This document shows positions 36,486 to 49,110 of a stretch of 64,000 nt of DNA, piece after piece; position 1 is the stretch's first letter, and each line of letters opens with the position of its first letter. The notes under the pieces are model-generated. The model had not been told where the DNA came from. It ran no database searches and saw only the letters and a program-made list of their open reading frames with translations. The position numbers and the translations under genes were made by a program. Source of the DNA: Brachynemurus nebulosus (lineage: Eukaryota > Arthropoda > Insecta > Neuroptera > Myrmeleontidae); contig JAPWDM010000001.1 of NCBI GenBank assembly GCA_035578155.1, positions 87,929,576-87,993,575 on the forward strand, read 5' to 3'.

Positions 36486-36960
36486 GGGGTTGGTTTCCCA
36501 TGCGGGTCATAATGGTTCTCCCTTCATGTTCTAGAAACGGTTTTAACAGATTTTAGTTACGTATTACCGTTCCCAAGATACAAGACCTGGCTTGTTTTTA
36601 AATTGACACTCTGTATATGTATTATACACACCATTTAAATATTTTATCAGCAAATAATTAGTTTTATTTTCAATTGTTTAGGGCGGAAAATACACATAGG
36701 ATCACGATAATTTCAAAAGATGAGTGCGGAATTTACCTGCAAATTTTTGTTTGGTGCGGAAATTATTACCGCCCTAGTAAGACTCTTCAAGAAAACATTC
36801 GTAAACACTGTTGCTCATAAGCACTACTGCTCATAAATACTACTGTTCATAAGCATTTGTCTCACCCAGATTTAAAGTTGGTTTATACTAGAATTAAAAG
36901 AAATTCAATTCATATTATTATAATCACTATATTTGCGAATGGGTTGATGTGTGCAAAGTT
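36486..36960. other. non-coding stretch
   Basis: A short array of CATAAGCAYTACTG(C/T)T-type phrases at about 36815-36860; otherwise nothing recognised. Confidence 0.5.
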
Positions 36961-36961
36961 G

Positions 36962-36963
<2 letters not shown>

Positions 36964-37031
<68 letters not shown>
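36964..37031. repeat. (TA)n microsatellite, left of Tc1 element
   Basis: TA run ending at the Tc1-like TIR. Confidence 0.96.
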
Positions 37032-37034
<3 letters not shown>

Positions 37035-37840
37035 TCACTCCCAAAATTATTTGGACAACATTTTATTACTCATTTTTGATGAATTTATTTTGATTATAAG
37101 ACAACAAAATCGATTTCATAGATGCATTCATAAAATGTATGAAGTCTCTACACTATAAATATATATTTATTACTTTCACAGTCAACAAGAAAATTTAAAA
37201 TATTTAAAAGAATTAAATACATGTGATAATTATCAGGTCACAAAATTATTTGAACATTAATTAACTATATAAAAAAAACAGCTCATTCAAGTAAAATTAA
37301 TAGTTTTAGTATTTTGTGACACGTCCTTTAGCCTTAATTACGGCTTCCAAACGTCTTGGCATTAATTTAATTAAATTTTCGGTTACAACCGGACTTATCT
37401 TCTCCCATTCTGACCTTACATAAGTAATTAATTGGTTCATATTCGAAATAAAATTTCTCCTGACTTTAATCTTTAAATAATGTCATAGATGCTCTATGCC
37501 CTATGGGATTTAAGTTGTTGTTTCAGAATGCTTAAATACACAAACTTATCCATGATACGATCTAAAACGTGCATGCTCCCTACCCAATTTACCGCCATAC
37601 ATCCCCAAATCATTACGGAACCACCTCTGTATTTAACAGTTGAAACCACATTTTTTGGATTCAGCGCATCTTTTCGTTTTCTTCACACAAATTGGGGTTT
37701 TGTTTTCTTGTGTTAAACATTTCAAATTTAGTTTCATCGGAGAAAAGAACCCCCTCCAATGTAATAATTCCTCAAATGTAATAATTTGTTTTTAAATAAT
37801 TTTTTCTTTATTTTTATGTTGTCCAAATAATTTTGGGAGT

Positions 37841-37845
<5 letters not shown>
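37032..37845 (-). mobile_element. Tc1-like element, internally deleted
   Basis: TIR CAGTCACTCCCAAAATTATT (37032) pairs with AATAATTTTGGGAGTGACTA ending 37845, about 30 bp. It sits in a TA run, as expected for TA target duplication. At 0.81 kb it is about half the usual length. Confidence 0.85.
37300..37765 (-). pseudogene. Tc1-like transposase remnant
   Basis: Minus-strand pieces in order: VLFSDETKFEMF (first catalytic Asp region, about 37748), GGSVMIWGCMAVNW (about 37625), then a jump to the C-terminus MPKRLEAVIKAKG (about 37365), with several stops and shifts. The N-terminal DNA-binding part and the DDE third-residue region are missing. Not functional. Confidence 0.8.

Positions 37846-37921
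<76 letters not shown>
37846..37921. repeat. (TA)n microsatellite, right of Tc1 element
   Basis: TA run beginning at the Tc1 right end. With 36964-37031 it is likely one original tract split by the insertion. Confidence 0.96.
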
Positions 37922-37924
<3 letters not shown>

Positions 37925-39320
37925 TTTTTTCTATATTTCTTTCTACGGTATTAAAAGATTGAAGAAACAGAGTGTGCAAGGACTTGTGAGCGGTCCTTGA
38001 ATACATTGTTTATTCGTGCAGTAAAGGAATTCGAAATAAAGTCGCCAAATTCTTAAGACGTAACACCCTAACATGTTTTCGAAGGATATTTTAGAAATTT
38101 TTGTACGCAATAAGCAAAGAAGAAATAAATAATTAACTGATCAATTTTATCCAAATTAGGTAATAAAAAAATTATTCTATATGAACTAAAAATATTGTTA
38201 CACATCATCTGTTGCAACTATTGTGTCTTACCTTGTTCTAGTAAAAATCATAATTTGTAATAAAATTTGTAAGAAAATAATAAAGTTATATGGTTTTTGG
38301 AAATTTCAAATCTTATTTTTTGACTAACATTTTTCTTTTAATAATATACTGTGATCAATCACACTTATATAATATCACCACTAAATCAAGGACACACAAC
38401 ACAGTTTAAAGAAAAGAAATATTATGAATGTCTTGAAGCTATAAAGCATTCATAAAGAAGTTTCATGGCATTTGTAATACTCTTTTTTGGAGGTTCATAA
38501 ATTATATCATCAACAAGATGTTCCTTTAAAATGTCACCAAGAGACGTTATTGCTAGACTCCTGCAAGCTGTTTATAATTGCTGACTTTTATGAATACATT
38601 CATTGTTATCACGTTTATTTCCACCTGGTAAATGAGGAATGAGACGTCAGTGGCACACTGCGAGTGTTACCGTAAGTATTAAATAACTGAAAAAGTTAAT
38701 TCCTATGTTCGTATACATATATCGGAAGCGTTATCTTATGTAATATTTATGTATGTACTAACCGCACTGAATATGTGGTCTTTCTGTACGAGCTGAACAA
38801 GCATGCGTGTATTCCTACAGCTCTTTCTATATTTTGTTTACAATTAATGATGTAACAGACACGACACTGGTATGGCGATTAGTGTGATCTTGTACGTGGA
38901 TCCATGTATAGCGGCAGTGAACATGCTAAATGTTGTATCCTCCAAGTTTTATAAACAAAAAACCTTACTATTTCCTTTTAAAAAATATCTGAAACAGTAC
39001 CTATCTTCCTTTTAATATTATAGAACCTGTGTATTTTAACACTTTCATTGCCAAGCTAGAAATATAGACTTTGTGAGATGACCAAATATTTATTTATATT
39101 AAATAAGTAGGTTCATATATTTGTCACGCGATATCGCGTGATTGGCCATATAGTAAAGTAGAAGTATCATGCGATATCGCGTGATCGGCAATGAACGTGT
39201 TAAAGGCTACGGAAGGATAAGCATGGGTAAATTGCTCCTGTACGAATTGTGTTGTTTTATTAGTAATTGCTATTGATATAAGATTGAGATTTACCAAGTT
39301 TCAGTCCTTACAAATTTACA
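37922..39320. other. non-coding stretch
   Basis: A near-duplicated GCGATATCGCGTGAT(T/C)GGC palindromic phrase occurs at 39127 and 39173. Similar GCGATATTGCGTTACTGACC text recurs in the second large element at 46820. Confidence 0.5.
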
Positions 39321-39322
39321 TA

Positions 39323-40188
39323 GGTCACTAGATAAGTTTTGCAATGCAGCCATATTTATTAAAGTTTTTCAAAATAATTTCTGTCACAGCTTATACACTT
39401 AGTGGTATCTAAAAACCAACTGTCAAAAAATACTTGCTATTTTTCTTCTGGCAGTTCTGAACACACTTGATCCCAGGCTGCCAGTAGCTCGGAATCGCTC
39501 GCAAACTTCCGACCTTTCAGCTAGCCGTTCACAATCGGAAACAAAGCGAAGTCACAGGAGCAAGATCTGGACTGTAGACAGGATGATCAAGCACTTTAAT
39601 GTCAGTATTTTCTAAAAAATTAACTGTTCCATGAGCTCGATGAGCAGAAGTGTTATCGTGGTGAAAATGCCAGCTATCTATTCTTGAGTTTGGACGAATC
39701 TCTTTAAGGTTCTGAACAACTTTAGGCAAATATTTATTGACATATCAAGACGCCTATACTGTGCACTGACTATGAGGACAACTCGTTTATCCTCCTTTAT
39801 TAATAACTCGACTTTTGCTACGCTTTATGGAACAGTTGCTTCAACAAGACGACCCGATCTTGGAGGATCATTAACACTGAAATTACCACGTTCAAATTCA
39901 CGATACCACCGGTACATAGTTGTGCGATGAAGACACTTTTCTTTGAGTAAAGTTTTCAATTTCTCTACACATTCATTTACGAACAGGCCTCGCACAAAGT
40001 TGTAGCGAATAATCACACGTAACTCGTCCTTCAACCACTCGGACATTTTTAATGTTTTAGTTCTGTACACAAATAATTCAGGAGGACTTATTGCTACCGT
40101 CTAGTTATGAATTAAACTTTATAAAAAAAATAAATGCAAGTACCTTGCGATTATAAACATTTTGTATTGCAAAACTTAGCTAGTGACC
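39323..40188 (-). mobile_element. mariner element, internally deleted
   Basis: TIR GGTCACTAGATAAGTTTTGC at 39323 pairs with GCAAAACTTAGCTAGTGACC ending at 40188 (one or two mismatches over 26 bp). TA flanks both ends (39321-39322 and 40189-40190). Length 866 bp against about 1.3 kb for a complete mariner. Confidence 0.92.
39529..40070 (-). pseudogene. mariner transposase, N- and C-terminal parts
   Basis: The N-terminal helix-turn-helix region (FVRGLFVNECVEKL ... TTMYRWYREFERGNFSV ... PPRSGR) is read from 40070 to about 39825. A stop, then VAKVELLIKEDKRV, follows; then about 150 residues including the first catalytic Asp are missing. The sequence resumes near 39740 with LPKVVQNL, HHDNTSAH (second Asp of the DD34D triad, about 39665) and YSPDLAP, then ends with a frameshift. 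Inactive. Confidence 0.88.
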
Positions 40189-40189
40189 T

Positions 40190-41610
40190 ATGCATCCTTT
40201 GGGGGTAAGGATTTATTTTTAGTATAATGAAAGGAAATTCATAACTTGTGGCAGTCGATAAAAATTTTAGGCATCATTATCACAGTATATAGTATCTTAC
40301 CGTAGTAGCATTATAGTAATTTATCTTACTTTATTTTAATAATTGTAACTATCGAAATATTTCAAGCATATCATAGTTATTAACTTATGATATGAAGTTA
40401 GTAACTTCATATCATAGTTATTATTATTTTTATTATCGAAGTATTGATTGTGCGTATAATGATTTGATTTAAAATGTTGAAACGAACACCAAATTAAGAC
40501 ATGCACCTGACAAGCTTGGCTTATGTCATAAATTTCACTCTATTGCTTGATTATTGAATACTGTACTTTCCCTGAACTTTTTATATATTTCAAGGATATA
40601 TCAATGAAACACAAATATAATTACTTAAATACTTACAACAGAAATCGCTAGAAATTTTTGCAAAAACAGCTCTTTATTGGGAAACCTATATTGGGAAAGT
40701 GGAATACCTTCAATACCACCAGCTGAATGTAAAAATTTTATTATTATTTTTAGTAATTTTACTTTCTTCATAAGTAAAGTGCGGTTTGTAGAATTAGTAC
40801 TAATTTTTTCAAATTTCAATTGGAATATTCAAGTTTTGACATTTTAAACATATCTATTCAAGTTTATTTGAAAAACGAAAAGTTAGTCACCCCGAAGCGC
40901 CTCTTTGTTTATTTTTAAATGACCATATTTTCAAATGTTCATTGAAATCTTTCATTGAAATTTTAGTTAAAATCGTCTAAATAATATTTTAAAAATGCAT
41001 TTTTCTGGCTCGCTCTCAATTTTATTTTTCTGTTAACACCTTTTTTTGTTTATAAACAGTGTTTAGAATACATTAAAACGGTACTCGTATATTTTTACAT
41101 TAGGAGGGAAACGTAATTTATAATTCTAAAAAATGTAAACTTTCAAAGTTGGTTTAAAAGTAGATACGAAGTCAGAACAAGGTTAGACCTTAAATTAATT
41201 TACTATCGATTTTAAATTATCTATTAACTGACTAGAACAAATTGTCTTAGATTTACCTCCGTTGCCTTTTTTAAGCTTAATTAATTGTCAATTTATAAAT
41301 AAATAGCTTCCCCCTTAATCGTTGTTAAATCAGCCAGTTTAATATAATTTATACAATATACAAAGCAATTTTAAAAAATTAGACAAGATATGCTTGAAAT
41401 ATTATGATCACTCCCCTTACCTGCTTAAAAATCTCGAAATGTAATTTTTAATTTGCATATACGGTACATTGCTAAAAATAAAATAATTTACTATTAAGGC
41501 AATATTTCCATGTGACGATTCAAAATTTTCGAATTTTTTTATTATATATTTTAAAAGTACATTTCATCGAGAGTGTACTGTGAAAATTGTAAACCGAAAT
41601 TCGAATTACA
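40190..41610. other. non-coding stretch
   Basis: A small inverted phrase around ATATCATAGTTATTAACTTATGATAT (40370-40430) occurs. No gene is supported. Confidence 0.5.
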
Positions 41611-41611
41611 G

Positions 41612-41701
41612 TAGGTATTAGGTCATTTGGTGACTAAGTTTAGTATGCCTAAATATAGGGTGATGTGATAAACGTATGTATGTACAATTGTACATACGTA
41701 C
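41612..41701. repeat. dispersed repeat, left part, split by LINE
   Basis: Inverted match to about 59843-59930 (TAGGTATTAGGTCA ... AGGGTGATGTGATAAAC ... TATGTATGTACAA). It continues after the LINE at 45605 as AGGCTATGACGTTGA, again matching 59820-59845. Confidence 0.75.
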
Positions 41702-44700
41702 AACGTCGAATAGGTTTTACACGATACACCGCCCTGGGGGCATAATACCATGGCCACCATTAGGCGGGGACCGGGATAGGCCCAGTCAGCGCGCACAGGT
41801 CTAGAAAACTAGTCTCATGCTCCCAGTTTACTTTGGGGGTTAGGGCACCTCCGCACCACTGGTCAGGCCGCGTTCTATCTAACACACTTCTAACTGAACA
41901 GGTTAGCACCCGAGCTGGACGCAGCTCACCCGTCGAGATTCACAATCATGAATCTCTCGCCCGCGAACTTGGGCTATTAACCACTGCCACCACGAAACCA
42001 AACCTCAATGACCGAGGCGAGCACAAGGTCCGCTGGGCATCTCGGCCCCCGTGGTACCGATAAGAGCAATACGGTCAGCTTTTCGGCCCCTAGACAGGCC
42101 GGGGCCCTCCCAGATTTAACCCCCAAACAGTAGGGCTCTGGTGGGCCCTGTCGGTGATAGTCCACGATGATTGCAAACACAGGTAGGAGCTTAAACAGAT
42201 GGCAACAACTAGCAACAAACATGGCAACGATGGTCGACGGTCGTGTTCGACTTGCTCGATACAAGAAACAAAGTCAATTATGGTTGTCAACGGTGAACGT
42301 CTCGAGACTGCTGACGCGACACAAAGCTACCTTCTGGGTACGACGCCCCAACGATGGAATGCACGGTTATGATTATTTCAACCTGTCCAACGATGTTCTG
42401 ACGCGAATCAAAGGCCCTTGTGGACATGAAGTCCCCAACGATGTTACAGGGTTTACATGGAGCTGTCGAAGAACCTGCAACAATGTTCCTCCCTCTTCAC
42501 ACCTTCGAAGAAAAAAAAACAGTTTTTCGCGGACACTAGTCGGCGCCCCTCCTCACCAGGAATGCCCAGGATGCAAATCTTTTAGTGGCGAAGTTGCGCA
42601 AGTTGCGAAAGTTCTCCTCGTTACTGAGAACGCGGTCGTACCTCCACTCATTGTTCACTTTGTAAACGGCCCACGCTTCAGAATCGCGACGTTCTTCGTA
42701 TTTGTGGCAAGTCATTAGGATGTGTTCCCAGGTTCCGTCGAGTCTAAGAGCACCAAGAGCATCAAGAGTACCGATCAGAGTCCGCGGGACCTCGTCTAAA
42801 TAGAAAACTGTTGAGGCTGCCGTGCCCCGTCACCAGAAACGCCGTCTCCAAATTAAGATTAAGCTATTTCCCTAAAGTCAGTGCTCTCACGTCGGGTACA
42901 AATTGTGCAGTAAACCTACCCTTATTTGTAGCCGTCCAGCGCATTTGCCACAGATTGAGTGCCCGCTCCCTGCATTCGAGAATGGTCTGGTATTCGTCCA
43001 TACCCCGCTCCCTCCTCTCATCCTCACTAGCAAAGTCCTCCTCATCCAGGTGTATCCCTAGTCTGATTTTGGAGAGAGCCCCCCTTAACCTGGTCTCGAG
43101 ATCCCAAGGTAAGACCCCAAGAATCACCTGCAGGGCATCAGTAGACACGGTTCTGCAGACAGATAAACAGGCGTATAGAATTTTTCTTTGGGCTTTATTG
43201 ATAATTCTTTTCCCATATTGTAACAGACAGACATGACTCCAGACGACGGATGCATACAACGCGGCCGCAGTAAAAACACTCTTGTACAACATCCATACTG
43301 TCTTCCGACTGAGACCCCATTCTTTCCTGAGCACCCTAGTGAACCCACCCACCAATGACACAGTCTTCCTCTCAATATCTCTAAGATACTCAGTGAAGGA
43401 GAGCCGTTCTCTCACGTTAATACCCAAATACCTCACATTCTCCACATATGTAACAGCCCTATCGTATAATCTCACGTTCGGACACCCTGCCCTTCAGGAG
43501 CATAGCAACTGTTTTCTCTTCGGAGACTCTGACACCCACCCTCCTAAAGCTATTATTTCAATGTCAGCACGGCAGTTGCCTTCAACCAGAAGGAGCACGT
43601 CATCAGCATATGCACAAACACATAAACCGACAGCCTCAAGTTCATTCAGGAGCTCATTCATAACCATGTTCCACACAAACGGCCCACAATAAGAACCCTG
43701 CGGGCAACCCTTGTATACCTTCTTCCACACACATTCATCTTTACCTTTCACACATACATACCTTTCATTGAAGTAATTATGCCAGAGCCTTATTCCTCTA
43801 CAGCCACTTCTTTCGATCATACTCAACACAACGTCCCATTCAAGATTGTCAAACGCTCCACGAAAATCCACAAATATTCCCAACACATACTTGCACTTGC
43901 TCTCCCTCACCATTCTTTTGACATCAATCCACGCACTTTCAACAGACTTACCTCTGGTGAAACCATGTTAACGGCTGTTCGCAGTTCCACTCAAGAAGCC
44001 CGACAGACGTTCAACCATCAACCGCTCGAGAACCTTACCATAAGTTGAAAGAAGGCAGATCGGCCGATAAGATCTAGGGCTAGCTCTATCTTTATCGTGG
44101 GACTTGAGGAGAACAACAAGCCTGGCCTTCTTCCACTCCCTCGGGAAAGTACCACTCCTCACGCAATCATTCAGCAGTTGTTTTAAGTGTAGGAGCGCCG
44201 CACGCCAGATGGCCCTCATTATGTCAGTGGTGACTCCATCCAGGCCCGTGGCTCTCCCTCTACGTCCCTTGTTAATGGCATTCTCGATTTCCTCAAAGTT
44301 GAATTCGTCCCAGTCTTCCTGATTATGAGTACCATGTTGAACTGGTCTATCGCTGTGGGGGAAAAACTCACTGAGGAGCACATTAACACCCTCCCTCCAG
44401 GTGGTGGTGAAGCCATTTTCTGTTCTTAGGGAGGCTACATCACTGGATCCTTTGTTTCCCCAGCGTAATCTATATACGACGCCCCATGGATCATCATTCC
44501 CACAAGTTCTCACAAAATCCCTCCAGGCCCTATCTTTTGCTGATTTGAAAGCGATTTTATATTCCGAAGATAGAGACAGGTATTCGGCCTTCCTAGCTTC
44601 AAGCATTTCTAGAGCAACTTCCCCCCTGGCCCTGAGTTTTAGGAGTTTTTGGAATCCCTTCCTGGCTCTTCGAACGCGCGATCTTAGTCTGGTCAAATCA

Positions 44701-45590
44701 TCGTTCTACCATTTCACTCTGACTTTCCTGTCTACACTCACGCGGGCTCCCGCCGTTTCGAGGGCCCCATCAGCGATACTATTAAGTCGCGCAACTCTGG
44801 CTTCGACCGACATGTTGTTCCAATTGTCAAGATCAATGTTTGAGAATTCTTCGCTGATGAGTCCCTCGAATACGGGGATCCGATCCTCACTCAGAATAAT
44901 TTTCGTCTCGATCAAATCATTACCTGTCATCCATCCAATTCGAATCAAGATCGGATTGTGGTATCGGATTCGAATCAAGATCGGATCGGTTGTTATATAC
45001 CACAATCATATAACAAACACCATTCTACATTCATTCCGGCTAGGGCATGACTTCCGACAGTGACATCGATATCACTCTCACCCATTGGATCGCTAAAAGT
45101 AAAGAATTCGCTAGGCGTATTCAGTACTAGTAGTTCCCTCCCGATTATCCACTCACACAGTTCATCTCCTCTCATGTCCCTGTCCATTGAGGTGCCCACA
45201 TTTTTACTATGCCACATATTCGAACAAGCGTTACCGTCCATACCAATCAGCAACGGTTTATTGTCCACGGTCTCAAGTACTCTATCCATATACGCTAAAG
45301 TCTCATTCAAGTTCCCTCCATACTGGCAATAAACCGAACAAACATACAGTTCAAGACCCTCCTTCATTAACCAAACACACACTCCACATTCCTCCATACA
45401 TTCCTCCATACGCACTACCTCGAAGCCCCCACACACAACCACTACGGCCGTCTTGATGCCGCCGCCGCTGTTCGTATAGATCCTCAGGTTGTTGGGGACG
45501 CCTCTGACTTCTCCGTCTCATACGTATGGCTCCTGTAGCAGCGCACAGATCACTTTTTTTCGACCGGTAGGCGACTAAGATCCATCATGT
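41702..45590 (-). mobile_element. R1-type non-LTR retrotransposon (LINE), 5'-truncated
   Basis: A minus-strand LINE with apurinic endonuclease and reverse transcriptase domains, inserted into a dispersed repeat. GTACATACGTAC (41690-41701) and GTACATATACGTAC (45591-45604) flank it as a likely target duplication. It lacks ORF1 and the beginning of the endonuclease, the usual 5' truncation. About 0.85 kb at the left end is 3' UTR. Base composition is clearly more GC-rich than the neighbourhood. Confidence 0.85.
42580..45560 (-). pseudogene. R1-type LINE ORF2 (endonuclease / reverse transcriptase), broken
   Basis: Endonuclease: LLQEPYV near 45530, then a stop, KPLLIGMDGNACSNMW at about 45255 and ESDIDVTVGSHA near 45075. 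A duplicated AATCAAGATCGGAT (44940-44990) interrupts the linker. RT: RATGLDGVTTDIMR (about 44245), SYRPICLLSTYGKVLERL (about 44060), a shift near 43970, GIFVDFRGAFDNLEW (about 43870), KGCPQGSYCGP (about 43700), CAYADDVLLLVEG (about 43600, catalytic Asp pair) and GINVREXLSF-type thumb sequence after a shift near 43490. The C-terminal TGHGSLNSFLFRRG and a Cys/His motif region (about 42840-42690) follow with further shifts. Multiple stops make it inactive. Confidence 0.85.
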
Positions 45591-45604
45591 GTACATATAC
45601 GTAC

Positions 45605-46280
45605 AGGCTATGACGTTGAGTTTCTCAACGTCGCCGATTTTTTTTTTACCTTTGTCATCGCTATTTTTTTCTTTTTGTGTGGACGTTTATAGACGCTTTC
45701 CTTTTCTATTACTTTACCTGACCTTTTTGACGTCTATAGACGTTTATCTTTTCTGTTAATCTGACCGACTTTTTTTCTTTACTTGTTACGATAGATGGCG
45801 TTTATAATTCGTGTTTGTCTCTTGACTGTCTTGAAATATCGATTTATTTTAATTAAAAAAAAATCCAATCAGTGGTATGATTTGAACTTGGGTACTTTTA
45901 TACGTAGTCCAAGCGTCATATCGACTCCACCACGGCGGTTGTATTAACGGACTTTGTACACTTTTAATGAAAAAATATATTGAAAAATTCAACAGGTGTA
46001 CACGTGAGTGTACATATATGTTTTTATGTGGTTGTATGTGTAATACATACAATATTCTCAGTCAAATAATTTTTTATTAGATAGTTTGAAATTAAAGTTG
46101 AACTGTTGAGTTCAACGATTTGCCTGTCTTCTTGACTGTTTTTCACTGAAAAACATAGAGGATACAGCTATTTAAAATTATAAATTTGTAGATTATTATA
46201 TTAATATGACTTAAGTATGATGTGTAAATTAATATACATATGTATTTACAGCTCTTTTTTTCAACTTTTTTTTTTTTTTA
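45605..46280. other. non-coding, between LINE and second large element
   Basis: 45605-45640 continues the repeat split by the LINE, with a TTGAGTTTCTCAA palindrome. GACGTTTATAGACG-type phrases repeat at 45683, 45729 and 45741. 46095-46190 is weakly similar to the TIR start at 46308-46390 (TGTTxTTCAxTGAAAAAC ... ATAGCT), so the element may begin further left than I place it. Confidence 0.45.
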
Positions 46281-48467
46281 AATATCATATTAATTAAATA
46301 TAACGCTTAACAGTTCAGTTATTCTTTACCGGTCTGATGGTTGTTCATTGAAAAACGCAATAGACGGCATAGCTATGTCATTTATACATATTTTATGTAT
46401 ATTGACTACATATCTGTATTCATTACATATAAACAAAATATAAATTTGTTATTTTATCATAAAAAATTTACCTCTAACATAAAATTACTAAATTAATATA
46501 ATATTTGTAAAAAATAAAAAAATAAAAAACAATTAATTTTTTTCTGTAATGATATAGTTTTCTGCCGTTTTGATTTCATTCATATAATAAATTTTATAGT
46601 CTACTAATACCATTCATACAATTTTTAGCAATGCTAAAACTTTCCAAAAGCAAGCAAACTTATTTCATTATCCTCCACTATGTATATCGTTTTCTTTAAA
46701 AATAATTAAAGCTAAAATTATTTGTAGTTACATGAGACAGTTATACATTTGAAGTTACATAGATTAGACGTTCAAATGGCCAAATATTTTATGCTGAATA
46801 GGTAGCTTCTTATATTTGTCAAGCGATATTGCGTTACTGACCATATAGTATAGTAGATGTATCTTACTTTACCACAGATGACTAATTAATTTAATCACTT
46901 TCACGCGCGAAAAAGCACGTTACAAATTTAAAAGCGTGTATGTTTGGGGCGTCGCAAGAAGCTCCTCTTAAGTGTGACCCTTAGGTCCTAAGGTTGATAC
47001 CTTAGGTATTTGCGTGTAACGATATCTAATTCATTTTATAAAAATTATTATATACATATAAATGTAATAAGTACTATGAATAAGTATTAAATGAAAGGAA
47101 AAAAATTTACATATATAGTCGTATCAGACTAATCGGCAATGTTTCAAAATAAAATGATTATTCTATTTCTTATAACTGTAAATATGACTGATTCACAAAA
47201 CAAGAACATTAACTTTATAAGAAGACCTGACAACAACAGGTTTTTATTTGAAACCTGCGGAGGAATGGGTGTTGGGGTCAATAACTGATAAGGGGCTGAT
47301 ATAGGTATAAGTATTTATAAATAACAGATGAAGAAAATCCCAAAGGAAAAGAACATTCATTCCATTTAAACGTTACAGAATCAAAATCTACGTTTTTAGG
47401 AGTAGATATAAGGACTAGTTTTATTCACTGCACATTATGTATACCTCATTTCAAATACAATTGATCATGAGTTTTCGTTAAAAAATGAAATAATTCTTAT
47501 ATTCGAAACAAATCAATCTTGTATTCTTTTCTAAAAATAAACCGCAAATTTAAAATTTACATAATGCAATAATAAAAGAGATAAAGCCAAGAAAACGGAA
47601 ATTATTTAAATTCAAAGTGACGAAGCATGGTTAAATTTAACTGAAATGAACCATATATATGTAGGTCCATATTATCGCAAGCTCATATTATCACTGTGAC
47701 TCGTATTATATTATGCCCTTTTTGTTTAGCATGTCAGTAAACATAAACGTGCGATACAAGACTTTACTTAGCCATCATTGTACATGTGGTGCGCCCTAAC
47801 ATAAAGTGCAACATTTTATTAAATCAGCAGAGAGTATGGATGGTATATTGTATGTTTGCTCTATTCTATTATTAAAATTTTTCAGTGCCCTAAAACCCGT
47901 ACATGAAACGATAAAACGATCAAATCAGAAACTAGTTATCGGAAGCCTAGTTATCGGGTTGCTAATTTGTATTCTTGTTGTTTCTTACTTTCTTTCTTTT
48001 TTAATCTACAGGGAGGCTGATTTGAAAAAAATATGTAAAGAGTAGTCAAGCGAAAGAAATTAATTTTCATTTGTTGCGGTTAGTACCCAAACGAACCACG
48101 TTGCTAAAACGGGTATCCTGTCGATGTGTCTGTCTGTCTGTCTGTTCACGCATCACGCAAAAATTATTGAACGGATTTTGATGAAATTTAGTGTGGTGAT
48201 AACTTATTAATTGGGTCAACCTCTAAGATACTTTCTACTGCGGGAAAAAGTCTCATTGCTACGGAAAAATAGAAAAACCATGCATTTGGCAAAAATTATT
48301 GTTCTATGCAAATTCTGTATAATTATTACACTTATATACTTCTCACTGAGTTTATAAAATGCGTCGCGCGAACGACGTCGCGGGTACAGTAAGTCAAAGA
48401 TAAAACTTTTTTACCGAGTTGGTCGTTTTTATTATTATTATTTTTATTACACATTATAACGTACATG
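46281..48467. repeat. second element, left TIR
   Basis: Inverted match to 53135-55362, about 88-92% by eye in aligned parts. Landmarks are CCTAAGGTTGATACCTTAGG, GCGCGAAAAAGCACGTTACA and GGCGCGACGTCGTTCGC-type sequence near the inner edge. Confidence 0.85.
47806..48045 (+). CDS. TIR-encoded small membrane ORF, left copy
   Basis: About 80 codons from near the ATG in CTTTATGTTAGG-type context, ending TAG at 48045. Reads MQHFIKSAESMDGI, then FFSALKPVHETIKRSNQK, one hydrophobic segment LVIGSLVIGLL ... VVSYFLSFLIY (about residues 44-69) and EADLKK. The mirror copy in the right arm (53892 leftward) keeps the frame, with mostly conservative changes (L/I, S/G, C/S). That hints at past selection, but repeat homogenisation could also explain it. 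No family recognised. The start codon in this copy is non-ATG (GTG), so the true start is unclear. Confidence 0.4.
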   Translation: MQHFIKSAESMDGILYVCSILLLKFFSALKPVHETIKRSNQKLVIGSLVIGLLICILVVSYFLSFLIYREADLKKICKE

Positions 48468-49110
48468 TCGTATATAATGTTTGAACTCATGTGTATTTAT
48501 TAACTTAACAATTGTTTATACATTTTTAATATACAGTATGTATGCTGAACAATGTAATCGCACATTATATTTTTGAAATAAGCGAACATTTTTAATTTGT
48601 AAAAATTTTAAAATACATTCAAGTATAACAAAAACGCAGACCAAAAATTTAAATTTTTTATTTATAAAAAACTAAATATTAAAGTTTTTCGTCTAAAATA
48701 ATTAAAAATCGACAGCAGAAAATTTCCATTCGTCTATGAAACTGAATAATAAGCCATTACTGATCTCTTCTTCTTCATTTGCCGTTACAGCCTCTTTAAT
48801 TGACCTTACATTGTTGCTAAGTTAGTACCTCAATTGACTTGAAGTGACAGATTTGTGATCGTAACTTTCATTTTAATAATTTTAATTATGTCTTATTTAA
48901 TTATTATTAAATTGAATTATTTATTAATTAATTAAATAGCTAACTATCATAATATTTAAATTCATTGGTATTTATATAATTAATAAATAGTGGGGATAAC
49001 ACTAAAAGTAGTGGGTTTTTTTTCGATAATAAAATGTTTCTTATATCGTCATTGCGCTGTATTCCTCAAGTCATTCTATTGAGTAGTTGTTGCATGAAAG
49101 GGTCGTCAAA
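48468..49110. other. non-coding, interior of second element
   Basis: AT-rich upstream region of the gene at 49111. No promoter recognised. Confidence 0.5.

Noticed and set aside
42167..45456. Plus-strand open frames such as 42167-42718, 43282-43692 and 44401-45063
   Set aside because: They are antisense shadows of the minus-strand LINE reading frame, whose RT and endonuclease motifs are clear.
47806..48045. Reading the TIR ORF as a host membrane gene
   Set aside because: It is duplicated exactly as part of the inverted arms, so it belongs to the element.
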